The notes under the pieces are model-generated. The model did not search any database and was not told the DNA's origin. It saw only the letters and a program-made list of their open reading frames with translations. DNA of 64,000 nt from Henriciella litoralis (GTDB lineage Bacteria; Pseudomonadota; Alphaproteobacteria; Caulobacterales; Hyphomonadaceae): contig NZ_NCSS01000006.1 in assembly GCF_002088935.1 (NCBI RefSeq), positions 1,830,407 through 1,894,406 of the forward strand, read 5' to 3'. Each line of letters starts with the position of its first letter. The first letter of the stretch is position 1. Positions 47,747-57,917 of this stretch are shown one piece after another. Made by a program: the position numbers and the translations under genes.

Positions 47747-49633
47747 TCAGTCAGAGGCCGCCATTTCATAAGCTTCGCTGGCCTTCAGCCAGGCTTCCTC
47801 AGCGACGGCGAGTTCAGCCTGCACCTTATCCCGGTCCTGACCGAGGTTCACCGCTTTTTGCGGGTCGCGGTCATAGAGCGAAGCGTCAGCCAGTTTCGCA
47901 TCAAGCGCGTCGAGAGACTTTCGCAGGCGCTCGATGTCACGCTCAGCCGCAGATATCTTCTTGCGGATATCGGCAGTGGCCCGGCGAATTTCCGTTTCGG
48001 ACCGCTGCGGTGGGGGCGGCGGCGCTGGCTCTGATTTGCTTGCAACGCTCGGGCTGTCCGTACGCGTCTTGTCAGCCGCCAGGACGAGCTGACGATAGTC
48101 TGACAAATCGCCATCATAAGGCGCTGCGCGGCCTTGATTGACCAGCCAGAGGCGATCAGCCGTCGCTTCGGCCAGATAGACGTCGTGAGTAATCAGAAGG
48201 ACCGCGCCTTCATAATTGTTCAACGCATGGATCAGCGCCTCGCGGGAGTCGATATCAAGGTGGCTTGTCGGCTCGTCCAGGATCAGGATGTGCGGCTTCT
48301 TCAGGGCGGTCAGCCCAAGCAGCAGCCGGACCTTCTCACCGCCCGACAGCTTTTCGACATTCGTCTCGGCCTTGCTGCGATCAAAGCCGATATTGGCGAC
48401 GATGGATCTCAGCTGGCCTTCGGTGGCATTCGGGCGAACGCGGCGAACATGGTCGATCGCGTTCTGACCGGCTGAAAGCTCGTCGAGCTGGTCCTGGCTG
48501 AAATAGCCGATCTCGATCTTGCGGGCGGCGACGCGTTTCCCCTCAAGCAGAGGGAGCCGGTCGGCAACGGACTTTACCAGCGTGGACTTGCCCTGCCCGT
48601 TCGCGCCAACAATGGCGATCCGGTCATCATTGTCGACGCGCAGATTGACCCCGCGCAGGACGGGCTCGCCGGCCGTGTAGCCAAGGTCGGCGTCATCGAG
48701 CACGAAGAGCGGCGAGGCGAGTTCGTCCGGCGCCGGGAAGTCGAAGGCGTGCGTGCGCTCTTCCAGCGGAATGACGATGTCCTGCATCCGCTCCAGCATC
48801 TTGATACGGGACTGGGCCTGCGTCGCTTTTGAGGCCTTGGCGCGGAAACGGTCGACAAAGCTCTGCAAATGGGCGCGCGCCTTGTCCTGCTTGGCCTTCT
48901 GGGCCTCGGCCTGCGCCAATTGCTCAGAGCGCTTGCGCTGCCAGCTGTCATAATTGCCCGGATGCACGAAGAGCTTCAGATGCTCCAGCGCCAGAATATG
49001 GGTCACCGCATTATTCAGCAGCTCGCGGTCGTGGCTGACCAGCAGAACCGTGTGCGGATAGGTCTTCAGATAGGATTCCAGCCAGGCCGCGCCCTCAAGG
49101 TCGAGATAGTTGGTCGGCTCGTCCAGCAGCAACAGGTCGGGCTCAGCGAAGAGGACGCCAGCGAGCGCAGCGCGCATCCGCCAGCCACCCGAAAACTCCT
49201 TGCAGGCCCGCGACAGGTCAGACTGGGAGAAGCCAAGTCCGGTCAGGATAGAGGCCGCGCGCGATTCCCCGGACCAGGCATCGGTCGCTGTCAGGCGCTC
49301 AAAAACTTCGGCCAACTCGTCGGGGTCCGTCACGGTCTCGGACTTATGCATCAGGCGGGCGCGTTCTGTGTCGGCGGCGAGCGTTTCTTCCAGCAAGGTG
49401 CGGTCGCTCGCTTCGACTTCCTGGGCAACCCAGCCCATCTTCGCCGCCTTGCCGATGCGGATGGCGCTGTCAGTCTCTGTCTCGGACTCGCGGATGAGGC
49501 GCAGCAGTGTCGACTTACCCGTCCCGTTGCGGCCAATCAGGCCAACTTTCCAGCCGGAAGCAAGCCGCGCAGATGCGCCTTCCATCAGCGTGCGGCCCTG
49601 GATCCGGTAAGTCAGATTATCAATCGTCAGCAT
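47747..49633 (-). CDS. ABC-F family ATP-binding protein
   Basis: This 628-residue cytoplasmic protein has two ABC ATPase domains and no membrane part. It starts at the ATG at 49633. Walker A motifs are GRNGTGKSTLLRL and GANGQGKSTLVKS, signatures are FSGGWRMRAALAG and LSGGEKVRLLLG, and the Walker B motifs are LLLLDEPTNYLDL and ILILDEPTSHLDI. A linker with KRSEQLAQAEAQKAKQ joins them and a C-terminal coiled coil ends the protein (ARRATADIRKK-type region). The layout matches YheS/Uup-type ABC-F proteins acting on ribosomes or DNA; the subfamily is not certain. Confidence 0.92.
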   Translation of the reverse strand: MLTIDNLTYRIQGRTLMEGASARLASGWKVGLIGRNGTGKSTLLRLIRESETETDSAIRIGKAAKMGWVAQEVEASDRTLLEETLAADTERARLMHKSETVTDPDELAEVFERLTATDAWSGESRAASILTGLGFSQSDLSRACKEFSGGWRMRAALAGVLFAEPDLLLLDEPTNYLDLEGAAWLESYLKTYPHTVLLVSHDRELLNNAVTHILALEHLKLFVHPGNYDSWQRKRSEQLAQAEAQKAKQDKARAHLQSFVDRFRAKASKATQAQSRIKMLERMQDIVIPLEERTHAFDFPAPDELASPLFVLDDADLGYTAGEPVLRGVNLRVDNDDRIAIVGANGQGKSTLVKSVADRLPLLEGKRVAARKIEIGYFSQDQLDELSAGQNAIDHVRRVRPNATEGQLRSIVANIGFDRSKAETNVEKLSGGEKVRLLLGLTALKKPHILILDEPTSHLDIDSREALIHALNNYEGAVLLITHDVYLAEATADRLWLVNQGRAAPYDGDLSDYRQLVLAADKTRTDSPSVASKSEPAPPPPPQRSETEIRRATADIRKKISAAERDIERLRKSLDALDAKLADASLYDRDPQKAVNLGQDRDKVQAELAVAEEAWLKASEAYEMAASD

Positions 49634-49700
49634 GGAGTGGCTGCTAAGGGGTGCGGCCTGTGGATTCAAGATGGCAGAAGCTGCGCCCTGCCCGTCTGTC

Positions 49701-50582
49701 TCAGTCCTTCTTGCGCGGCCTTAGCTTACGCATCAGGCCTTCCTGCACCGTCGACGCGACCAGCTTGCCCTCGCGGGTGAAGATCGTGCCGCGATTAAAG
49801 CTGCGGCCATTGCCAGCCTGCGGACTGTCCATCGCATACAGCATCCACTCATCGGCCCGGATTGGCGCGTGGAACCAGATCGCGTGATCAAGGCTCGCCG
49901 TCATCAGTTCCGGAGTGGTCCAGTGCAGGCCGTGCGGACGCAGGCTGGAGCCGAGCAAATTCATGTCGCTGGCCCAGGCCACCAGGCAATGATGCATCGC
50001 CGGGGACGCGTCCACCTTACCGTCTGTGCGGAACCAGACATGGTTCACATCCGATTTCACTTTGGGCTTGAACGGGTTGATCCCGCTGATCTCTTTCATT
50101 TCGAACGGCTGAGGCCGCGTCCAATGCGAAAGTTGTTCATCATCAATCTTTCCACGAAACGCTTCGGCCAGCTCCTGCCGGGACTGCAGCTCTTCTGGCT
50201 GCTTTACCTCTGGCATTTCGTGCTGATGGTTCCAGCTATCCTCATGCACGTGGAACGACGCCGTCATATTGAGGATCTGCTGGCCATGCTGAATGGCGAC
50301 AACCCGGCGGGTGGTAAAGCTGCCGCCGTCGCGGGAGCGGTCAACCTCATAGACAATCGGTATTTTCGGATCGCCGGGCCGAATGAAATAGGCATGAAGC
50401 GAGTGGCAGCTGCGATCCTCCTCGACCGTGCGATAGGCAGACGCAAGCGCCTGCGCGATGACCTGCCCGCCATAGACGCGCGGGCGGTTGGCTTCGTCTT
50501 TTGGTGTGAACCCGCGGAACAGGTCGACCTCCAGCCGCTCCACGTCGAGAAGTGCTAACAGGTCGGTAACAGCATCGGTCAT
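49701..50582 (-). CDS. tesB: Acyl-CoA thioesterase II
   Basis: This 293-residue double-hotdog thioesterase hydrolyses medium and long acyl-CoAs. Diagnostic segments are RVYGGQVIAQALASAYRTV near the N terminus, LHAYFIRPGDPKIPIVYEVDRSRDGGSF and the C-terminal MTASLDHAIWFHAPIRADEWMLY. Asp (in the LDH segment), Thr and Gln are the expected catalytic residues. It is divergent from the acyl-CoA synthetase gene at 50721, so the pair covers CoA ester formation and hydrolysis. Confidence 0.95.
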   Translation of the reverse strand: MTDAVTDLLALLDVERLEVDLFRGFTPKDEANRPRVYGGQVIAQALASAYRTVEEDRSCHSLHAYFIRPGDPKIPIVYEVDRSRDGGSFTTRRVVAIQHGQQILNMTASFHVHEDSWNHQHEMPEVKQPEELQSRQELAEAFRGKIDDEQLSHWTRPQPFEMKEISGINPFKPKVKSDVNHVWFRTDGKVDASPAMHHCLVAWASDMNLLGSSLRPHGLHWTTPELMTASLDHAIWFHAPIRADEWMLYAMDSPQAGNGRSFNRGTIFTREGKLVASTVQEGLMRKLRPRKKD

Positions 50583-50720
50583 TTTCGAACTTCTTTCCTA
50601 TCGGAACTTAACCACGCGCCAGTATCACTCGAAACCGCATGTGAAAACAGGCGCGCCGACTGAACGTCTCCACAGAAGAGACTCCGACAGTGCGCGCCAC
50701 AAGGCAAGGCCGTTGGGTTG

Positions 50721-52505
50721 ATGAATTTGCTAAACACGATGAAGCGCGAGCTACAAACGGTCGGTATTCTGCTGCGCGCGAAGAAGTGGATTGATCCGGT
50801 CACCAATGACTCGCCAGACCTTCTGGCCGATGATCTTGAAGCCGTTGTGGACGCACACACGGACCGGATCGCTTTCTATTTCGAAGACGACACGATGACC
50901 TATGGCGAACTGGAAAAGCTCGCCAACCGTGTGGCAAACTGGGCGCGGCTGGAGGGGCTGCAGGCAGGCGACAAGGTCGCGCTGTTCATGGAAAACCGCC
51001 CTGAATACGTCGCCATCTGGTTCGGGCTGACAAAGATCGGCGTCATTCCCGCACTGGTGAACACAAACCTGGCGGGCGATGCGCTCGCGCATTCAATCAC
51101 TATCGCAGAGCCAGAACTGATCATTACCGGCGCTGAACAGGACGAACAGATCGTCTCCATGGGCGAGCTTGCATCGGCCTATCCGGTCTTCACGCTTGGC
51201 GGGTCTGTCGGCTCTTCGCTGGCGGCTCAGCTCAAACTCATGCCCGATATCAGGCCTCATCGCCGCGTGCGTGAGCATCTCAGCAATTCTGATATCGGCT
51301 TCTATCTCTACACGTCCGGCACGACAGGTCTTCCCAAGGCCGCGAAGATGTCGATTGCGCGCGTTCGCATCATGATGCGGTCCTTCATCGCGCCTCTGTC
51401 GGCGACACGTGATGACCGGCTGTACCTCAGCCTGCCACTCTATCATGGCACAGGCGGCCTCTGCGCTGTCGGTGTCGCGCTCTATACAGGCGCGTCCATC
51501 GTTCTCGCCCGCAAATTTTCCGCCAGCCGCTTCTGGGACGACTGCACGCGCTATGGCGTCACCAGTTTTGTCTATATCGGTGAGCTTTGCCGCTATCTGT
51601 TGAACCAGCCAACTCATCCAAAGGAGAAGGCGCACAAGGTCCGCAAAGGTCTTGGCAATGGATTGCGCCCCGACATCTGGGACAAGTTCAAGGCCCGGTT
51701 CGGCGTCGAGCGTATGATTGAGTTCTACGGCTCGACTGAAGGCAATGTGAAGCTCATGAACTTTGACGGTCAGCGAGGCGCTTGCGGACGCATTCCTCCG
51801 TATGCGGCCAAATACTTCGACCACATCGCTTTCATGAAAGTTGATCCGGAAACGGAGCAACCGGTCCGCGACGAAAATGGTTGGTGCGTCCGCGCCAAAG
51901 AGGGCGAAACCGGCGAAGCGCTCGGCCGGATTGGGAATGATGTGACGACACGGTTTGAAGGCTACCACGACGCCTCTGCGTCTGACGCCAAGACACTGCG
52001 CAATGTCTTCGAAGATGGCGATGCCTGGTTCAGAACCGGCGACCTGATGCGCCAGGGCGAGCATGGTTATATCTACTTCGTTGACCGGCTCGGCGACACC
52101 TTCCGCTGGAAGGGTGAGAACGTGTCGACCAATGAGGTCGCCGACGCGCTGGCCCAGCTGCCCGGCATCAGTACCGCAAACGTTTACGGCGTACATATTC
52201 CGGGCACGGACGGAAAAGCTGGCATGGCGTCCGTCACGACCAGCGGCTATATGGAATATAAGGATTTGCTCGACAGCCTGTCGGCGCGCCTGCCGAAATA
52301 TGCGATCCCGGTCTTCATCCGCGAACAGCAAGAAGCCACGACAACCAGCACGCTGAAATTCCAGAAGAGCAAACTGGCCGAGCAGGGTTTTGACCCGTCG
52401 GCATCAACTGATCGTGTCTGGTACGCTGATCCTGAAACCGGAAAATATGTTGAGCTCACGCCTGAACGGTTCAAGAAAATCAGCGCAGGTGGCGAGAAAT
52501 TCTAG
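50721..52505 (+). CDS. Long-chain acyl-CoA synthetase (FATP/FadD6-like)
   Basis: This 594-residue AMP-forming ligase activates long or very long fatty acids. The ATG at 50721 is preferred over the TTG three bases upstream. The AMP-binding motif is YLYTSGTTGLPKAAKMS; RMIEFYGSTEGNVKLMN is the FATP-type second motif, and YIYFVDRLGDTFRWKGENVSTNEVA is the third. This arrangement fits the FATP family seen in alphaproteobacteria. It is divergent from tesB and convergent with the helicase gene (four-base overlap of ends). Confidence 0.93.
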   Translation: MNLLNTMKRELQTVGILLRAKKWIDPVTNDSPDLLADDLEAVVDAHTDRIAFYFEDDTMTYGELEKLANRVANWARLEGLQAGDKVALFMENRPEYVAIWFGLTKIGVIPALVNTNLAGDALAHSITIAEPELIITGAEQDEQIVSMGELASAYPVFTLGGSVGSSLAAQLKLMPDIRPHRRVREHLSNSDIGFYLYTSGTTGLPKAAKMSIARVRIMMRSFIAPLSATRDDRLYLSLPLYHGTGGLCAVGVALYTGASIVLARKFSASRFWDDCTRYGVTSFVYIGELCRYLLNQPTHPKEKAHKVRKGLGNGLRPDIWDKFKARFGVERMIEFYGSTEGNVKLMNFDGQRGACGRIPPYAAKYFDHIAFMKVDPETEQPVRDENGWCVRAKEGETGEALGRIGNDVTTRFEGYHDASASDAKTLRNVFEDGDAWFRTGDLMRQGEHGYIYFVDRLGDTFRWKGENVSTNEVADALAQLPGISTANVYGVHIPGTDGKAGMASVTTSGYMEYKDLLDSLSARLPKYAIPVFIREQQEATTTSTLKFQKSKLAEQGFDPSASTDRVWYADPETGKYVELTPERFKKISAGGEKF

Positions 52506-55051
52506 CGCTCCATGGCGTCGCGGATGATGTCCATTTCCGCTTCGCGCATGATGGCTTCTGTAATACTGGCGCCTATGACAGGCTCACGGCCGACCTCCAG
52601 CATGACGGGCACGGCAAAGGGGCTGATCTTGTCCAATCGCTTGTGATCGATCTTGCTCCGTATACGCACGAGCATGTCTGACAAGCGTCTGATATCCAGC
52701 AAACCGGTGGCCGCATCCTGGCGAGCAGCCTGCAGCAGAATATGGTCCGGCTCATGGCTGCGCAGCACGTCATAGATGAGATCAGTCGAGAAGGTGATCT
52801 GCCGACCGGTCTTTTCCTTGCCGGGCAATCGGCGCGCAATCATGCCTGAAATCTGCGCGCACTGGGCAAAAGTTCGCTTCATCAGCGCGCTCTCATCCAG
52901 CCACTCTTCAAGATCGTCGCCTAGCATGTCCGGATGGAACAGCGCATCCATGTCTACGGTCGACATATCATCCATGGCCCAGACAGCCATGGCATATTCA
53001 GAGGCGACAAAACCGAGCGGTTTAACCCCTGCCCGCTCCAGCCGACGCGTCAGCAACATGCCGAGCGTCTGATGCGCAAGCCGGCCCTCGAACGGATAAG
53101 TCACCAGATAGTGACGGTCCGCGCGGGGGAAGGTCTCGACCAATAGATGGTCCGGCGGCGGGATCGCCGATTTCTCACGCTGGATCTCGAACCATTCGCG
53201 TACCTGATCCGGCAGCTCACGCCACTGGTCCGGCTCATGAATCATATGACGGACCCGATCAGCCAGAAATGTCGTCAGTGGAAACTTGCCGCCATTATAG
53301 CTTGGGATGGCCGGCTTGTCGGCTTTTGCGCGCGTCACGAGAACGTCGAGATCCGATACGCCCAGCAGGCGAAGAATTTCCCCTGCAAAGAGAAACGTGT
53401 CTCCAGGCGTGAGTGTGGAGATGAAATACTCCTCGATTTCCCCGAGTTTCCGCCCCGCGCGAAGCGTTCTTTGCTCTCCGCGCACCTTCGAGGCCTCAAC
53501 CCCGCCCGTCGGCTCCCCAGACTTGCCAAGAAAGCTAGCAAGGCGAACGCTCATCATCTGCGCTTCGACAATGGCGCCGACATTCATGCGGTGTTGCTGG
53601 GCATCGCGCATGGTACGCACCCGCCAGACACTGTCCCGACCACGCACGATCCGCTTGAAACGGTCATAGGTCTTCAGGGCATAGCCGCCCGTCGCGACCA
53701 GATCGACCACCCGCTCGAACGTCTCCCAATCGACGCAACTATAAGGCGCCGCGCGGCGGATCTCGTCGAAGAGATCGTCCAGCCTGAACCCGACGCCGCA
53801 GGCGCGGCCCATAATGTGCTGCGCGAGAACATCCAGCGCCCCCTCGCGCATCGGCTCGCCATCAATTTCGCCTGCCTCGACGGCGGCTTCAGCGGCGCGG
53901 CATTCGAGGATTTCGAACCGATTGGTCGGCACCAAAAGGGCGCGGCTCGCTTCATCCATACGGTGATTGGCCCGGCCGATGCGCTGGATGAGCCGTGCAG
54001 CGCCTTTCGGCGCGCCCATCTGGATGACTAGATCAACCCCGCCCCAGTCGATCCCGAGATCGAGCGTGGATGTACAGACGACGCCTTTCAGCGTGCCTGC
54101 TGCCATCGCCGCCTCAACCTTCCGTCGCTGTTCCACCGCAAGCGAGCCATGGTGCAGCGCAATCGGCAGCGCATCTTCATTGGCGCGCCACAACTCCTGA
54201 AACAGAAGCTCCGCCTGGCTGCGCGTGTTCACGAACACCAGCGCCATCTCGCTATCGCGGATCGCCTCATAGACTTCGGGGATCGCGAAGCGGCCAGAAT
54301 GCCCCGACCAGGGTATGCGCTCACGCGAAATCAGAATGTCGATATTGGCACCAACCCCGCCTTCGGCCCGCACCAGCTTCACGCCGCGCTTGCCATTTGG
54401 CTGTTCAGCATCCGCCCGAACATCCAGCCAGCCCGTCAACAGGCCGGGGTCACGCACCGTGGCAGAGAGGCCGACAAACCGGCAGGCGGGCGCCCAACTC
54501 GCCAGCGTCGCAAGACCGAGCGACAGCAGATCACCGCGCTTGGAGGCGGCGATGGCGTGAATTTCGTCGATGATCACGCATTTCAGGTCACTGAAAAATT
54601 CGTCCGCATGGTCTGATGCAATCAGCAGCGCCAGCTGTTCTGGCGTCGTCAGCAAGATGTCAGGCGGGTTCGCGCGCTGGCGCTGGCGCTTTGAGGATGG
54701 CGTATCGCCGGTCCGCGTCTCAATGCGGATATCAAGGCCCATCTCTGAAACCGGTGTTCTAAGATTGCGCTCAACATCGGTCGCGAGCGCCTTCAGCGGC
54801 GAGATATACAGCGTGTGCAGGGCTGGACGCCCGGAGTTTGATTTCGGCTTGTTCGTCAGCTCGACAAGGCTTGCGAGAAACCCTGCCAGCGTCTTCCCGC
54901 CCCCGGTCGGCGCGATGAGCAGCGCGCTGTCTCCGGCAAGTCCAGCTTCGGCCAGCTCAAGCTGATGCTTGCGCGGCTGCCAGCCACGCCCGGAAAACCA
55001 GTCCTGAAACCGGTCTGGCAGCTGGAATGTGGGGGCGGCGGCATCTGGCAT
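52502..55051 (-). CDS. Ligase-associated DEXH box helicase (Lhr-like)
   Basis: This 849-residue superfamily 2 helicase is of the short Lhr type found with ATP-dependent ligases. Walker A is APTGGGKTLAGF, motif II is IIDEIHAIA, motif III SATVRD, with motifs V and VI in STLDLGIDWGGVDLVIQ and RIGRANHR. The C-terminal DUF1998-like/Lhr domain follows. With the exonuclease and ligase encoded to the right it forms the bacterial end-processing and repair set. The end overlaps that of the acyl-CoA synthetase by four bases. The window carries the helicase on the strand opposite its partners. Confidence 0.94.
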   Translation of the reverse strand: MPDAAAPTFQLPDRFQDWFSGRGWQPRKHQLELAEAGLAGDSALLIAPTGGGKTLAGFLASLVELTNKPKSNSGRPALHTLYISPLKALATDVERNLRTPVSEMGLDIRIETRTGDTPSSKRQRQRANPPDILLTTPEQLALLIASDHADEFFSDLKCVIIDEIHAIAASKRGDLLSLGLATLASWAPACRFVGLSATVRDPGLLTGWLDVRADAEQPNGKRGVKLVRAEGGVGANIDILISRERIPWSGHSGRFAIPEVYEAIRDSEMALVFVNTRSQAELLFQELWRANEDALPIALHHGSLAVEQRRKVEAAMAAGTLKGVVCTSTLDLGIDWGGVDLVIQMGAPKGAARLIQRIGRANHRMDEASRALLVPTNRFEILECRAAEAAVEAGEIDGEPMREGALDVLAQHIMGRACGVGFRLDDLFDEIRRAAPYSCVDWETFERVVDLVATGGYALKTYDRFKRIVRGRDSVWRVRTMRDAQQHRMNVGAIVEAQMMSVRLASFLGKSGEPTGGVEASKVRGEQRTLRAGRKLGEIEEYFISTLTPGDTFLFAGEILRLLGVSDLDVLVTRAKADKPAIPSYNGGKFPLTTFLADRVRHMIHEPDQWRELPDQVREWFEIQREKSAIPPPDHLLVETFPRADRHYLVTYPFEGRLAHQTLGMLLTRRLERAGVKPLGFVASEYAMAVWAMDDMSTVDMDALFHPDMLGDDLEEWLDESALMKRTFAQCAQISGMIARRLPGKEKTGRQITFSTDLIYDVLRSHEPDHILLQAARQDAATGLLDIRRLSDMLVRIRSKIDHKRLDKISPFAVPVMLEVGREPVIGASITEAIMREAEMDIIRDAMER

Positions 55052-55116
55052 GTCCCATCACAGATAGGACATTTACCGCCATCCTGCGATGGCAAACGCA
55101 TGGACCAGCTGCCCGG

Positions 55117-56595
55117 CTAGTCCTCGTTATGCATCGCTTCGGCTTCCGACGCCGAGAGTTGGGCGTCAAGTCGGTCTGAATCGCCAAGCGCGATGGCAGC
55201 CAGAACGTCTTTCGTGAAGCTTGCAATATCAAAGCGCGCGCCATCAGCCAGATCAAAACCCCGGCGTACAATGACCACATCCAGCGACGGCACGATGATC
55301 ATATACTGGCCGCGATTGCCAAATCCCGCATAGGTATCGGACGGTATGCCCTCATGCTTGTCCATCAGCCAGAAGCTTGCGCCATAGCCGAATGAGCTTG
55401 GCTCTGAGCTGTCCGGCTGGGCCGGGCCGGGCGTGGATACAAACTTCGCCCAACCCTTCGGCAGAATGCGTTCACCGCCCCACTCGCCATCCTGCAGGTA
55501 AAGCTGGCCGAGGCGCGCCATATCGCGCGCGGTCATCCAGACCTGGCTCGAGGAAATGAAGTCGCCCGCCCAATCCGTTTCCAGCGTGGTATTCAGGGCA
55601 CCTATTTTCATCAGCACTTCCGTATACGGATACTTCCAGTAAGCGTCGTCATCATCGAGCGCCTCACGCAAGGCACGCATCGCTGACAGTGTGTCATTAT
55701 TGGCGTATTTGAACCGCTCCCCGGGGGTGACTTCCAGCGGATTGACGAAGGCTGTGTCCTGCACGCGCGCGCCGCCAAAATAGGACCGGTCGGTGCGATT
55801 TCCCGCGACACCGGAATCGAGGCCGCTCGCCATCTGCATGACATTGCGCAGCGTGATCTCACGGCGCGGATCCGCCGGGGAGGACCAGATATCCAGCAAG
55901 GGCGCGCGATCAAGGTCGAGCACATCGTTTTGAACAGCCGCGCCGATGACAGTCGCCGTCAGGGATTTGGCCACTGACCATGTCCGCTGCGGCGTCTGCG
56001 CATCGATGCCGCGCGCATAGCGCTCCGACAGAAGCTGGCCCTTGCGGACAACAACCACGGCACTGGTGCGGGTGCCCTCGCCATAGGTCTCGCTATCAAA
56101 CGCTCGTGAGACCGGTATTTCTAGCCGTTCGGAATACGCACTGGTATCGATCAAATTGACGTCGGACCCGATGGCGGTCGAGGAATCTTCAGTCTGTCGT
56201 GGCTTGGGACCGCTGAACCGGGGCAACCAGTCTACCGCATCCATCGACGCGCCAATCGGCAACAGGGAACATCCGAACCCGTCCCGCCAGGCGGCGAGGC
56301 GTGGCGGCTCACCCTTCTGGTAGCGCACAGCGACGGTGCGGGAACGGTCATTGATATTGGCTTCGGAAACCCGGCGCATCGGCTCGCGATAATCGACATA
56401 AATCCCATCGAGCTCATTGAACTCGATTTCTGAGCGCGACTGTTCTGCCGTGAACGTGCCCGAGCAGGTGAACAGCGCCTTGTAGCCGGCCGCCAGCGCC
56501 TTCTTCATAACCTCGGTTTCCCCGCCTTCCTGTGCCTGTGCGCCCGTGCCGAGAGCAAACGAAACCAGAAGGGCGGACAGAACGTGACGTAGCAT
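55117..56595 (-). CDS. Serine beta-lactamase-fold hydrolase, exported
   Basis: This 492-residue protein starts at the ATG at 56595 (TTG one codon upstream) with a signal peptide (MLRHVLSALLVSFALGTGAQA). It belongs to the class C beta-lactamase/EstB-type family: the SxxK motif is in TWSVAKSLTATVIG and the YxN motif in FKYANNDTLSAM. It may be a peptidase, esterase or penicillin-binding-like enzyme; true beta-lactamase activity is not implied. The gene interrupts the DNA repair cluster between helicase and exonuclease, on the helicase strand. Confidence 0.88.
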   Translation of the reverse strand: MLRHVLSALLVSFALGTGAQAQEGGETEVMKKALAAGYKALFTCSGTFTAEQSRSEIEFNELDGIYVDYREPMRRVSEANINDRSRTVAVRYQKGEPPRLAAWRDGFGCSLLPIGASMDAVDWLPRFSGPKPRQTEDSSTAIGSDVNLIDTSAYSERLEIPVSRAFDSETYGEGTRTSAVVVVRKGQLLSERYARGIDAQTPQRTWSVAKSLTATVIGAAVQNDVLDLDRAPLLDIWSSPADPRREITLRNVMQMASGLDSGVAGNRTDRSYFGGARVQDTAFVNPLEVTPGERFKYANNDTLSAMRALREALDDDDAYWKYPYTEVLMKIGALNTTLETDWAGDFISSSQVWMTARDMARLGQLYLQDGEWGGERILPKGWAKFVSTPGPAQPDSSEPSSFGYGASFWLMDKHEGIPSDTYAGFGNRGQYMIIVPSLDVVIVRRGFDLADGARFDIASFTKDVLAAIALGDSDRLDAQLSASEAEAMHNED

Positions 56596-56710
56596 CAAGA
56601 GAAGGCTCCAGAACTTTCAACTCAGATCGTAACAGCTGGCGACTGTGTCACACGCGGAAAAGGCAGAAACATGGCATGTCCGCCACCACCGGCTGCCCTA
56701 TATTCAGGTC

Positions 56711-57742
56711 ATGATCCGCCCTGACCTTCTGCTGAAACCGACACCCAAGGGACTCTACTGCCCACCTGGCGACTTCTACATCGACCCGGTGCGCGGCGCT
56801 GTTGATCGGGCCGTGGTCACCCATGGCCATGCAGACCATGCGCGCGCCGGACACGGACATGTGCTCGCAACGCCAGAAACCCTCGCCATCATGGCGTCTC
56901 GCTATGGCGACGAATTTACCGCGTCACGCCAGCCGCTCGAATATGGCGAAACGGTCGAAGTCAACGGCGTCACGGTGTGGTTCTCGCCGGCCGGGCATGT
57001 GCTTGGCTCTGCGCAGGCGGTCGTTGAGTGGAAGGGGCTACGCATGGTATGTACCGGCGACTATAAACGCCGCCGCGACCCGACCTGCCGCGCCTTTGAA
57101 CCGGTTGAGGACACCCACGTCTTCATCTCCGAGGCGACCTTTGGTCTGCCCGTCTTCCGCCACCCCGACAGCGCCGGCGAAATCGCCAAACTGCTCCATA
57201 GCGTCGCGATGTTTCCAGAGCGCACACACCTTGTGGGCGTCTACGCTCTCGGCAAGGCGCAGCGGGTCATCGCGCTGCTGCGTGAGGCCGGATACCATGA
57301 CACGCTGTATATCCACGGCGCGCTGGAAAAACTCTGCAAGCTCTATGAGGATCACGGCGTCAGGCTGGGGGATCTGGAGCTTGCGACGCTCGACACAAAG
57401 GAACGCGGTGCGCAGGAGCGCTTTCGCGGCAAAATCGTGCTCGGCCCACCTTCTTCCTTCCATGACAAATGGGGCCGGCGCTTTCCCGATCCCCTGCCCT
57501 GTTTTGCCAGCGGCTGGATGGGCGTGCGCCAACGCGCCAAGCAGTCCGGCGTCGAACTTCCCCTCATCATCTCAGACCATGCCGACTGGGACGAGCTGAC
57601 CGAGACAATCGAAGAAGTTGACCCCGAAGAATTGTGGATCACCCATGGGCGCGAAGATGCGCTGGTGCGCTGGGCCGAACTGGTCGGCCGCAAGGCCCGC
57701 CCGCTTCGTCTTGTCGGTTATGATGATGAGTCTGCCGACTAG
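56711..57742 (+). CDS. Ligase-associated exonuclease (metallo-beta-lactamase fold)
   Basis: This 343-residue protein starts at the ATG at 56711 (MIRPDLLLKPTPKG), as usual for the ligase-associated DNA damage response exonuclease; the longer frame is not needed. Metal binding is evident in VVTHGHADHARAGHGHV, then SPAGHVLGSAQ and LIISDHADWDEL, the beta-CASP-type features. Together with the helicase and the ligase encoded here it processes DNA ends. Its stop overlaps by four bases the stop of the tiny ORF at 57739. Confidence 0.93.
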   Translation: MIRPDLLLKPTPKGLYCPPGDFYIDPVRGAVDRAVVTHGHADHARAGHGHVLATPETLAIMASRYGDEFTASRQPLEYGETVEVNGVTVWFSPAGHVLGSAQAVVEWKGLRMVCTGDYKRRRDPTCRAFEPVEDTHVFISEATFGLPVFRHPDSAGEIAKLLHSVAMFPERTHLVGVYALGKAQRVIALLREAGYHDTLYIHGALEKLCKLYEDHGVRLGDLELATLDTKERGAQERFRGKIVLGPPSSFHDKWGRRFPDPLPCFASGWMGVRQRAKQSGVELPLIISDHADWDELTETIEEVDPEELWITHGREDALVRWAELVGRKARPLRLVGYDDESAD

Positions 57743-57888
57743 GGCTTTCGGGCTTTTACAATCTTGAACGTCGCACTGGCGCGGGACACCGGTTCACCAT
57801 CCGCCAGGATCAGCGCTGCGGTGAAGCAGAGCGAGCCGTCCGTCTTGAAGTGTCGCTCAAACCCTTCCGGCACATCCATGACTGTCAT
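57739..57888 (-). pseudogene. 49-codon remnant of a PaaI-type thioesterase gene
   Basis: The ORF starts at ATG 57888 behind GGGGGGAT. It begins MDVPEGFERHF after a short lead, resembling the N terminus of PaaI/YdiI-type thioesterases. It then runs directly into SLCFTAALILADGEPVSRAS and ATFKIVK, which resemble the family C terminus. The catalytic middle is gone in frame. It may be an internally deleted remnant or a small protein of its own. It lies between the exonuclease and ligase genes on the opposite strand. Confidence 0.5.
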
Positions 57889-57917
57889 TACGCATCCCCC
57901 CGCCTATCTGTTTCACC

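Noticed and set aside
51093..52331. 412-codon minus-strand frame across the acyl-CoA synthetase
   Set aside because: It is antisense to a gene with all AMP-binding motifs and has no recognisable domain.
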